Positions 17,655 through 27,600 of a stretch of DNA of 32,964 nucleotides are shown piece by piece. The translations under genes were made by a program, and so were the position numbers. Position 1 is the first letter of the stretch. Each line of letters starts with the position of its first letter. The DNA comes from Bacteroidales bacterium (GTDB lineage: Bacteria > Bacteroidota > Bacteroidia > Bacteroidales > P3): contig JAISPZ010000057.1 in the NCBI GenBank assembly GCA_031274555.1, positions 1 through 32,964 on the forward strand. Direction: 5' to 3'. A model generated the notes under the pieces. It saw only the letters and a list, made by a program, of their open reading frames with translations. It did no database searches and was not told the origin of the DNA.

Positions 17655-20015
17655 TTATCCATTTAATCTGATTCTTACTTCTTCTTTTATCTTCACATTG
17701 CTATGGATAAAATTGAAATTATCAAGCAATTGAGTAACTTCATTATATATATTCCCTTTCTTCTTCGTATCTTTAATAGTGATTATCAAACAAAAATCTT
17801 GAGTAGGTGTCCTATCCTCCAATTCGCATTTTTCCTCAATAAAGTGACGATATAATCCTTCAACTTTCAAATACCAATTCTTTGGAGCTTTCAAAAATTT
17901 CTCTTTGTTTCCCTCTGTAAATTCATCAAAATTTACACTCCACTTTTTCACAGGCTGAAATTTATCTCCATATTTGACCAACATTCTTTCTGTTGCAAAT
18001 GCCATTTCCGTATCTTTTTTGGCTCTTGCACTATAATTGGTCATTGCGAGTATGTTCTGTCGTCCTTCTGCTCCAATAGGATTCTTTATTAAAGGATTAG
18101 ATATATCCCTTGGGACTTTCTCATCATAAGAGCCTACCATAACATCAATATTCGACTGACAATATTCTGCACCTTGCGAAACTTCCAGAATAGGAGATGC
18201 AACCAAAGTAACGGTCATTTCTCCATAAAAATAGCCTTCGTCATCAATCATGCTTTGAGGAAATGGAAAATCTAATATATCAATGAAATGTCCTTTTTCC
18301 AACGTATCCAGAAGTATCAATGTAATTTCGTTAGGTTCATTAAAAAGAATATCTTTTATGTTAGAGGGAAGTCCAAAACCTGCTTGTTTTATTTTTTCAG
18401 CAATTGATATTTTCATTTCTTTAGGATACTTTGCAGAATGTACAACTAATGCCTTTAATAAAATTGGACTAAATGATTCATTCAGCATGGCATCAAGTCC
18501 TGAAATTATTGCAGTAATGCGTGGTGTAGAAAAACTTGTCCCGATATTTCCTGCTATTTTCCCATTCGGGGAAAATGACTTTACAGGGTTAATTACAACA
18601 TTATTTGAAGCATCAAGTCCGGCATTACCCCCAAAATGAACAACATCAGGTTTTATCAAATGGGAAGGACCTCTACCAATTCTTGAAAATGGAGATGGAG
18701 TATTCTTATCTGCAATATCTGTATTATTTTTATCGTGCGCTAAAGAACCGACAACAATCCCTCTAACAGTATCAGCGGATTTAGCAATTCGACTTACAGG
18801 AGCATTTAATTTGAAATTGGCACAATTTCCCGCAGATTTACAAATAAGAACATTATTCTGTTCCTGTATTTCATCTAAAGCCTTTGCAAAATCCGAAAAC
18901 TCATACAGGTCAGCTTCTCGGCTTGTCCCTAAAGATAAATTCCAAATCTTAACATCATTATTACTACTAATCGCGTCCCATATTTGCTGAATAAGTTCGT
19001 CTTCCGTAATTTGCTGTTTTTTTGTATTTGGCATTACTATTGCTTCCAGTAACTTACATCCCTCAAACCCTGTGTATTCCTTGCCTTCCAATTCATCTCC
19101 GTAAAGCAACACACCTGCAACAAATGTCCCGTGGCTTTTGTCTATATCATCGTCAGGATAATATGTAATTTTTTCGTTATGCATCCACGGTTGCAAATGG
19201 GATATACTTGCTATTCCTGTATCTAAAACTCCAACAACAGGATAATTAACTCCTGCTCTGGGATGTTTAACAGGAATATTCGATTCTCCGGTTAGTTCAT
19301 CCAGCGTAACATCGTAGGTTGGCATCTCTGTAATTAATTGTATTCCATCGAAGTTTTCTAATTCATCAAATGCGTCTGACGTAATTCCATTAATTCTATA
19401 TATGTTCAATTCACCGGAATATAGAACACTCTTGAAATCTAACTGAAGTTTCTTACAACAATTTTCAAACTCTTTAATAAGTACCCTATTTAAAGAATTA
19501 TCACCATAATTGAATAGTTTTACTTTTAGAACAATATCTTTGTACGGTTTAACATTTACTTGCGGTTTAAATTCCTCAATGTTTGTTATGGCGCAGATAC
19601 CATAAATCGTTGATCTATTCGGATATTTACTGTCGGCATTAGAAACCCTTTCAACCATTCTTTGCAAATCATCTTGATTGTCAATCTTTATTAGAACTTC
19701 GTCTTCGCCACTAACTCCGATAGTGTTTAGTTTGCCTACATTGAATAAGCTAGCAATCTCTTTACGGTATGTTTTGGCTATAGCATCCGAATTTACCTTA
19801 AGCTTGACTACAGAAGGAATGTAGTTATTTCGTTTCACTTTTTCTTCGAGGGAGCGAGAAATATCTCTTAACACATTACGAATATCGACGGACTTTTCCT
19901 TCACAGTTTTCTCATCTAACCATTTTGGAGGTTTACCGCTTCCACCACCTTCTGTATCCTGTTCATCTCTTTTTCTTTTTTCAAAGAATTTTATTGGAAG
20001 ATTTTTTTCTGTCAT
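17655..20015 (-). CDS. ietS: S8 subtilisin-like protease of an IetAS-type anti-phage system
   Basis: The protein has 786 residues with no signal peptide, so it is presumably cytoplasmic, unlike most bacterial subtilisins. The triad is complete: D265 in VGVLDTGI, H295 in SHGTFVAGV and S494 in GTSFSTP, with the oxyanion asparagine N397 in SAGN. About 240 residues of mixed alpha/beta sequence precede the catalytic domain and about 220 follow it, including a beta-rich part. The start codon is two bases after the stop of the AAA+ ATPase gene, which implies one transcript and coupled translation. An AAA+ ATPase paired with a cytoplasmic S8 protease is the described IetAS defence system, in which both genes are needed for phage resistance. 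The assignment rests on architecture and gene order. How phage is sensed and what is cleaved are not visible here. The DNA looks lower in GC than the glucanase gene, suggesting acquisition. Confidence 0.8.
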   Translation of the reverse strand: MTEKNLPIKFFEKRKRDEQDTEGGGSGKPPKWLDEKTVKEKSVDIRNVLRDISRSLEEKVKRNNYIPSVVKLKVNSDAIAKTYRKEIASLFNVGKLNTIGVSGEDEVLIKIDNQDDLQRMVERVSNADSKYPNRSTIYGICAITNIEEFKPQVNVKPYKDIVLKVKLFNYGDNSLNRVLIKEFENCCKKLQLDFKSVLYSGELNIYRINGITSDAFDELENFDGIQLITEMPTYDVTLDELTGESNIPVKHPRAGVNYPVVGVLDTGIASISHLQPWMHNEKITYYPDDDIDKSHGTFVAGVLLYGDELEGKEYTGFEGCKLLEAIVMPNTKKQQITEDELIQQIWDAISSNNDVKIWNLSLGTSREADLYEFSDFAKALDEIQEQNNVLICKSAGNCANFKLNAPVSRIAKSADTVRGIVVGSLAHDKNNTDIADKNTPSPFSRIGRGPSHLIKPDVVHFGGNAGLDASNNVVINPVKSFSPNGKIAGNIGTSFSTPRITAIISGLDAMLNESFSPILLKALVVHSAKYPKEMKISIAEKIKQAGFGLPSNIKDILFNEPNEITLILLDTLEKGHFIDILDFPFPQSMIDDEGYFYGEMTVTLVASPILEVSQGAEYCQSNIDVMVGSYDEKVPRDISNPLIKNPIGAEGRQNILAMTNYSARAKKDTEMAFATERMLVKYGDKFQPVKKWSVNFDEFTEGNKEKFLKAPKNWYLKVEGLYRHFIEEKCELEDRTPTQDFCLIITIKDTKKKGNIYNEVTQLLDNFNFIHSNVKIKEEVRIRLNG

Positions 20016-20017
20016 AA

Positions 20018-21118
20018 TTATGATTGTTTATTTAAATAATTTCTTATTTGCCTTAATGAAACATTCATTCTTTCAGCAATCACACTTTGAGCTACACCAT
20101 TCTCATTAAGGTACTCCACCAATTTTTCAATAGTCAAGTTGATACTGTGATTATTAAACTCAAATAACTCAATTAGCACATCTTCATATTGTAGTGTATT
20201 CCTGTCATTAATAATAGTTCGAGCTTTTGCATTATTTATAATCGTTTTTATGTCTGATGGTGATTTTTCTACAAATAATTTGGCTAATTTATCAAGCTTC
20301 TTGTCATCTGTATTAAAGTCTGTATCAAAGTCATTAGTGAAAGTTTTTATCAACTTAACGATCTCATCTTCTCGGGGTAACCCTATTCCAATAACAGTAT
20401 TGAATCTTCTCCAAATAGCTTTATCTAACAATTCGGGATGATTTGTAGCCGCAATAAGAATGTTTTGTTTTGCAAAAGAATCAATGTTTTGCAATAGGCT
20501 ATTAATTACTCTTTTTAACTCTCCTAATTCATATTGGTCATCTCTTGCTTTTGCAATAGCATCAAACTCATCCAAAAAGAGGATACAAGGCTTATTATCT
20601 GCAAAATCAAATATTTTTCTTATATTCTTAGCGGTATTTCCCAGTAAAGACGATACTATTGCATCAAATCGAGCAATAACTAGAGGCAAGCCTGTTTGTT
20701 CGGATATATATTTTGCAATTGTCGTCTTGCCACAACCAGGATTACCATAAAGCAATAAGGAATTAGGCATCTCCACACCTTTTTGTGCCAATTGACTTTG
20801 ATGTTTGACCACATTTATGAAATCAGCTATCTTATTATCAATTAATTTAGGAAGCACAATAGGTATATCATCGTTTGCATAAGGAATGTTTACATCAACA
20901 ATACTTAATCGACTTTCTTGATCTACCGGCGTTGTCAGTAACTCATCCATCGTTACAGTTGTAGCTTTTTTACTGTCTATTACTTTCAAAATCATTTTAG
21001 ACATTCGATCGTTACCATCTTTGTCCAACTTATCTGCGAGCAGTTTGGCATAGTTATATACCTTTTTGGTATCTTTTAATAGCCCACTTTCGACTATTCT
21101 TAATATTTCAGTGTACAT
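20018..21118 (-). CDS. ietA: AAA+ ATPase of an IetAS-type anti-phage system
   Basis: The protein has 366 residues. ATG at 21118 is preferred over an in-frame ATG at 21175, because a good promoter (21145-21175) lies between the two and would leave the upper start untranscribed. The AAA+ core has Walker A GNPGCGKTT with K131, Walker B CILFLDEFDAI with D183 and E184, sensor 1 in LIAATNHPE, and an arginine finger in AIWRRFN. The region before it (about 1-100) is probably the partner- or substrate-binding part. The C-terminus (NGVAQSVIAERMNVSLRQIR) looks like a helix-turn-helix. The closest fold relatives are FtsH/proteasomal-type AAA domains that remodel proteins. Together with the protease gene directly downstream it would form an ATP-driven sensing and proteolysis module. 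Confidence 0.8.
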   Translation of the reverse strand: MYTEILRIVESGLLKDTKKVYNYAKLLADKLDKDGNDRMSKMILKVIDSKKATTVTMDELLTTPVDQESRLSIVDVNIPYANDDIPIVLPKLIDNKIADFINVVKHQSQLAQKGVEMPNSLLLYGNPGCGKTTIAKYISEQTGLPLVIARFDAIVSSLLGNTAKNIRKIFDFADNKPCILFLDEFDAIAKARDDQYELGELKRVINSLLQNIDSFAKQNILIAATNHPELLDKAIWRRFNTVIGIGLPREDEIVKLIKTFTNDFDTDFNTDDKKLDKLAKLFVEKSPSDIKTIINNAKARTIINDRNTLQYEDVLIELFEFNNHSINLTIEKLVEYLNENGVAQSVIAERMNVSLRQIRNYLNKQS

Positions 21119-21144
21119 ATAAGTCGTTTTAAATTTCTTTTCGG

Positions 21145-21175
21145 CAAAGGTACGGCTATTTTGAATATAAAACAA
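21145..21175 (-). promoter_or_regulatory. Promoter of the ietAS operon
   Basis: On the minus strand TTG (plus positions 21173-21175) is followed after 20 bases by TACCTTTG (21145-21152), a perfect TAnnTTTG element. Transcription would begin near 21138, some 20 bases before the ATG at 21118. It fixes the start choice for the ATPase gene. Confidence 0.6.
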
Positions 21176-21356
21176 GAAAAACGTAATATTTTTATCAGCA
21201 ACCGTAATTTATTAGCCGAGAAACGTTATACAAGTATTAAATATCGTAATATTACATAATATTACATAACATAAATGGTGAGTATTACCTGTATGAAGTC
21301 ACTGTAATTAATTAGTAATTGATTTAGTGAAGTGTTAAATATTGTTAAAATTTTTA

Positions 21357-21364
21357 TACCTTTG
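21357..21364 (+). promoter_or_regulatory. -7 element of a probable promoter for the second giant adhesin
   Basis: TACCTTTG at 21357-21364 matches TAnnTTTG. The matching -33 region is weak (TGTTA near 21334). If used, it gives a leader of about 300 bases before ATG 21670. That leader holds a perfect hairpin at 21431-21445 (CCCGCT/AGCGGG), the (AG)18 tract and a second hairpin at 21568-21586. A second candidate closer to the gene is TTG at 21583-21585 with TCACTTTG at 21608-21615. Confidence 0.4.
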
Positions 21365-21482
21365 CAGGTTAAACATTATGTTAATGCAATCTTACAACCC
21401 ATCTTCCTGGTTTCTGACACTGAGCGTAAACCCGCTAATAGCGGGCGTTTGCGAGTATCTATCTTCTGAAACCCTTATGGTT

Positions 21483-21523
<41 letters not shown>

Positions 21524-21567
21524 CTAAACGGAGAGAATCTAAACACAGTCCCCCATTTTTTCGTTTC

Positions 21568-21586
21568 ACAACTGTTTCACAGTTGT
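21568..21586. promoter_or_regulatory. Perfect 8-base inverted repeat before the second adhesin
   Basis: ACAACTGT (21568-21575), TTC, ACAGTTGT (21579-21586) is a perfect palindrome. It could be an RNA hairpin in the leader or an operator. Its right arm contains the TTG (21583-21585) of a possible promoter with TCACTTTG at 21608-21615, so a bound protein could block that promoter. No T-tract follows, so it is not a terminator. Confidence 0.45.
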
Positions 21587-21669
21587 AGCACCAAATCGTG
21601 TGCCTTTTCACTTTGCACAAACTTTATACAATAAAATAAACAATTATTACAAACAAAAACAAAACAATT

Positions 21670-24600
21670 ATGAAAAAATTATTATTACTACTCGTGCTCT
21701 CGCTCGCGTATTTCGCCGGAGGAGCACAATGCAACGATCCTGTTGACGTTTCCGTAGCACCCTACACGCAGGGGTTTGAAACAGTCGGAGTATCCGCCGG
21801 CTACCAGCCAACTATCGACAGTATGGCTAAAATCTGTTGGACCGTAATGGCGGAATGTCCTCAAAGTCCGAACGTGACAGGAACAGAGAATATCCAATGG
21901 GGCATTAAGGCAGCGCTTGTAGGTTGGGCGTATCCTGCCCCAAGCAACGCTTGGCGATTTTCTGCATTCAGCCACGTAAATAGCGGAACAGGTTATAGTG
22001 TCTGTGACGATAAAGATATCGAAACAAACTACCTGATTAGTCCCAAATTAGAAACCACGTCAAATGCTAAATACATTTCCTTCTATTGGAGGGCAAGTAG
22101 CACAACAAAAGAAAAAATTCAGGTAGGTTATTCTACAAATTCCACAATTGACACAACAACCTTTACGTGGGGACCCCTTATGAATGCCACAGGAAGCAGT
22201 ATGGCTCGTTATGAAAACAAAACAATTCCAGGTAATGCGACATACATAGCCATTAGATTTGTGGCGGCGGGGTACAGCGATTTCGTAAATATTGACAACA
22301 TTGAAATCGGGATGTTGCAGGCAAATGCAGCAACCCTCACAGGCTTTGTACATCCCGCTGACTCCGTTATGGGTAATCTGACAGATAGCGAATCTATTAC
22401 TGTGGAAATTAAAAACTATGGCTCTGACGCTATCACAGACCAGAATGTTAAATTTACATATCAAATAGTAGAGGACGGAGTAACTTTCCAGGAAACTCCA
22501 CAGACGTTCAGTCTTGCAGGCGGAGTCACAGGCACTTACACATTTAGTATGCCCGCCGATTTAGGTGCTTACAAAACCTACACTATCCGCGCATGGATTG
22601 ACCTGACAGGGGATGCAAACCATGATGACGACACTATTGAAATGACCGTCCGCAATATGGATTGCCAAATTCTTAGTAATCTCCCCTATAGCCAAGGATT
22701 TGAAAATATAGATGCCACACTTTGCTGGACAGGCATTTCCAACAATACACAAAATACACCCGCCATTTCTACAGATCAAGGAAACAGCGGTACAAAGTCC
22801 TGGCAATTTACATCAGCTACCACAGCAACAGGTGCGATAGCCAACATATACACGCAATATTTGATAAGCCCTGTTCTGGCAAATGATGGCTCTGCACACA
22901 ATCTTACTTTCTATCAACGTCAGAGTGCAAACGTAGCACCTGTACTTTGCGCAGGATACTCAACTACAGGTAACAATGTAGAGGATTTCACCTGGGGCGG
23001 GCCATTGAGAACAACAGTCGGCAACGCGTGGCAAAAATCCCCCAATATCCGTATTCCCGAAAACGCGAAATATATTGCTTTCCGCTTCGCGCCCGAAAAT
23101 AACGGCTTAACAATGTTTATAGACGATATAGAAATTACAGCCATTCCTGCTACAGATCTTGCTCTAACTTCCTTTGTAAACTTGCCTGCCAACGCCGCAA
23201 ATTTAACTGCTACCGAAGCTGTAGAAGTCACAATAACAAACAATGGTACTACCACATATAACGACGAACCCATTTCATTACACTTAAACGTGGACGGGCT
23301 TGTTTATTATGCGACAGAAAGCGCAGTAACATTAGCTCCTGGCGAGTCATCCACCGTGCATTTTGCAAATGTTGGTCTCGGTCTTTTCACAAGTTACCCA
23401 TTAATAGCATCTTTTGATGCACTTGCGGTTGGTGCTGATGCCAACGACACTCTCAAAATGACCGTAACAAACAGGACTTGCGGGATTACAGCACCATACA
23501 GCCAAAACTTCCAAAGCGCAGACATGATGAACTGCTGGAAAACATATTCGGCAAATTATCAAAACGCCTACGGTTCAGGTTTAACCAACCCAATGGGCTT
23601 CGTGACAGACGCTACTGCTCCTTTCAAAACAGGCAATCAGGCTTTCCGTTTCAGCAGTAACAACAAAATATATCCTACCGTTACAGGGACTTATGAAGAT
23701 TTAAAGCAAGTGCTTATTACCCCAAAAATAGCAGTCGGTAGCGATCCAAAAGTGCTTAAATTCTGGTACAAAACAAATTCTGACGATCGTTATGGTGAAT
23801 TTAGAATAGGCTATGCTACAACTAACCCTGTCAGCTATAATGACGGGGAAATTTACAATCCAGCTGCACTTACCTGGTCTTCCCCTGTGGATTCGGTTAA
23901 AACATCAACCTGGCAGGAATACGTCACAACAATACCTGCTATAACCGAATACGTTGCCATTGAATGGAAACCTGTAAGCGGAAATTTACCAACGATAGGC
24001 GCAGGTTCAAACGCTCGTTTCTTCGTAATAGACAGCCTTACCATAGCAGAAATGCCGAGCGTGGGTGCGTCCGTTACAGCTATTACACAACCAGCTGCTG
24101 TCAGCACAGACCTCACAAATAGCGAAGTAGTAAAAGCTACAATATACAATGCAGGTTCTACGACAATTGCCAATTATAAAATTACATTGGAAATAGACAA
24201 CACAATTAAAGTGACAGAGTTTAAAAATAATGTTAATATTACTTCACTCACAAGCTACGAACATACGTTTGCAGCAGTCGATGGTTTGGAAGGCGCAGGC
24301 AATCACACTATCAGAGTTTGGATTGATGTTGCCGAAGATGTTGATAAGAACGATGACACAGTTTCGCAAGTTATCAACAATATACATTGCGCAATTACAT
24401 CTTATCCTGTCGAAATTAATTTTGAAAGCGAAATCGCCCCTTGTTGGACAAGTTTAAGTAAAAAAGGAAATAGTTGGTTTGGTCGCTACAATATGGGAAA
24501 TGAGGCTTATAGTGGCAGTTATGTATGGCGTTTTTACTTTAATTCCGGCGGTGATGACCAGTTCCTGTTTACTCCAGAACTCTCCACCGACAAAGTAAAG

Positions 24601-27600
24601 CGCGTAGAGTTTTATTATAAAAAAGAGAGTAACAGTCATAACGAACCGTTCCGCGTTGGTTATTCTACCACTACTCGCGATACAGCCGCCTTTACATGGC
24701 TTGAATTAGTAAATGACGCTACGCTTTCGTGGAAGAAATACACAAGTAATCCCATTCCGGCAGAAGCAAAATATATCGCCATAAAGTTTCAACAACCTGA
24801 AAATAATTATTTTCTATATATTGATGACCTCACCATTACAGGTACTGATCCTGTTGATAACGAAGCAGCAATTACGGCTGTAGTATATCCGCAAGCGAAT
24901 AATAAAGACTTAACGGATAATGAAAAAGTAACAATTACGCTTGCCAATAATGGTACTGCAATGATGTCAAACTTCCCTGTATATCTGTCCGTAAATGGTG
25001 GTGAACCAATAGAAGAAATGGTGCAGACATCAATTACTCCCTACACAACGGCTGATTACGAATTTAGCACAGGTATAGATTTATCTGTAGCTGCAACCTA
25101 CGAAATTAAAGTATGGGTTGCTCTGTCAGGCGATGCCGACCAGGACAACGATACATTAACAGTATCTGTAGAAAACGTCATTTGCGAAATCACCGGCTAT
25201 CCTTACCTGTTGCCTTTTGAAAATACCGACTTTTTAGAGTGTTGGACAGCAGTTGCTGCCGATCCGTCAAGCGATAACGCCGATATAAACGATAATTCTG
25301 GCTGGGGAGTACGTGCTGACGAAAAACATAGCGGAACAAAATCTTGGAGGTTCAGTTCATGCAACGTCGATGCAACCAATTACGATCAATATTTGGTTAG
25401 TCCTAAATTATCTGCTACTTCAGGAAATAAAAGTTTAAGTTTCTATTATAAGCGTTACAGTACTTATGAACGTTTTATGGTAGGCTATTCTACCACAACA
25501 CCCGATATAGCAGCTTTCACTTGGTCTGACACTATTGGTACTGCATATCCTGTGGATTGGACAGAGTTTAGTACGCTTACTATTCCTAATAATGCTCTCT
25601 ATGTAGCTATCAGGTATAATCCAGATGCAAGCAGATTTTATATATGGATTGACGACCTTGCTATTGGCGAAGTACTCGCTACCGATGTTGCTCTTACAGC
25701 TATTAACGAGCCTGTTTCGGGCAGTAATCTTACGTCATCAGAAAATGTAAAAATCGCGTTTAAAAACGCAGGTTCAAGTGCGATTACCGCTATGGATGCT
25801 CATTATCAAGTTGATGACCAAGGGGTAGTTACAGAGTCAATACAATACGTAAACTATACATCAGGACAAAGTGGCACTCACGACTTTGTTGTGCCAGCAG
25901 ACCTTTCCGAAACAGGCACTCACACGATTAAAGTATGGCTTACCCTCCCGGGCGACCTTGATGCAAATAACGACACCTTGAGCGTGACAATCGAAAATAT
26001 TGATTGTACAAATACTTCACTACCTTATACGTTCGGTTTTGAGGAAAACGAAATTGCAAAACTTGCCTGTTGGACTACGGCAGCTGTTAATGCAAGCTAC
26101 GAGGGCACCATTAGCACAGAGGCAGTTTATGCACATTCGGGAACGAACTCCTGGAGCTTTGCCGGAACATCCTACGCTCCATATTATCAATATCTGATTA
26201 CACCGGTATTGCCTGTAACTAACGAAAAACAATTCAGTTTTTATTATATGCCACGCAATGTAGATTATCCTGAACGCTTCCGCGTAGGATATTCTACTAC
26301 CGATAACGACACTGCAAGTTTTGTATGGGGCAATATTATCACTTGGCGCACAGGAAAATTGGGAGATACATCTTGCAATGTTACTATTCCGCAAAATGCA
26401 AAATATGCAGCGATACAATTTGTAGGAGGATGGAATAACGGTGGTGATGATTATGGTTATTCTATCGGTCTTTATATCGACGACATCAGCATTACCGAAT
26501 CAAAGAGAGACGCGAAAATCTTGAGTATTGCCAGCCCCAATACTTACGGAGCTGCTGATTTTACAGCCAACAATGACGTAGAAGTACAGTTGGAAGTAGA
26601 GAATACAGGTGATGTCCCATTAGACAGTGTTTACTGCTCTTATGTGTTTAACGGCGGTGCTCAAGTTTCCGAATGGGTGGATCGCAGTTTGTCGCCAATA
26701 AGAGTCGGCGGTAAGCCTACTTTAGCGATGTCGCAACGTATTGATATGAGCAGATTGGGACAACATACGCTTAAAGCATGGGTAAATGTAGCAATTGGTG
26801 GCAATATCGCCCCCACTGCCGACACAGTTGAAAAGACTTATAATGTGATTGCAGCCCCTTATACGGAGTTTTCCGTACCTGCTATCGTACGTCCAGATTC
26901 AGTGATTATGGAACTTACCGACACAGTAGCTGTCACATTCAAAAATACAGGCACAAAGGATATAGGTACAATATTTGGTGAAACAGTTACTATGTATTAT
27001 TCCGTAAATGACGGCGAAGCAGTATCCGAGATATGCACTTTTGGTGGATTTGGCGGTCTTTATGCGACATTAACACCAAATTCAGAGGCTACTTATAAAT
27101 TTGCTACTCCTGTCACTTTCGCTACCACAGGCACTTACACGATTAAAGCGTGGGCTGCCATTGTCCCGATGATTGGGTCTAACCCTCCTCAATATTCTAT
27201 TGATACGGCTGTAAAAACCGTAAGGGTTGCCTCTAAACAGCCAAATGCCGAAATCGACTATATAAACGCTCCCACACCCGGTGAGGGACAATTTACTGCT
27301 GCAACCTCAGTTGCACTTATGGCTAAAAATACAGGAACGGTCAATTTGGACAGTTTCTGGTGTTATATGGTAGTCGATGGCGGTGAAGCAGTATCCGAAT
27401 TAGTAGTTACTCCAACTCCTGTAGAGCCGACAAGATCTCGCTCTTTGTGGCTCAATAACACTGCAGATTTAAGTGCACTTGGTCCACACACTATCAAGGC
27501 TTGGATTAAAGCCGTATATGGTGGCGTTGTACTTGACTCCGTCAAGTCTGTTACTGGCAGCTACACGACAGTTCCCGCACCTTATACTGATTTGGCTGTT

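Noticed and set aside
21119-21175. Upstream ATG (21175) for the defence ATPase
   Set aside because: The promoter at 21145-21175 covers this start, so the ATG could not be on the transcript. The extra residues are not conserved-looking.
21248-21267. Tandem TAATATTACA decamer as a protein-binding iteron
   Set aside because: There are only two copies in a very AT-rich stretch, so chance is likely and no function can be supported.
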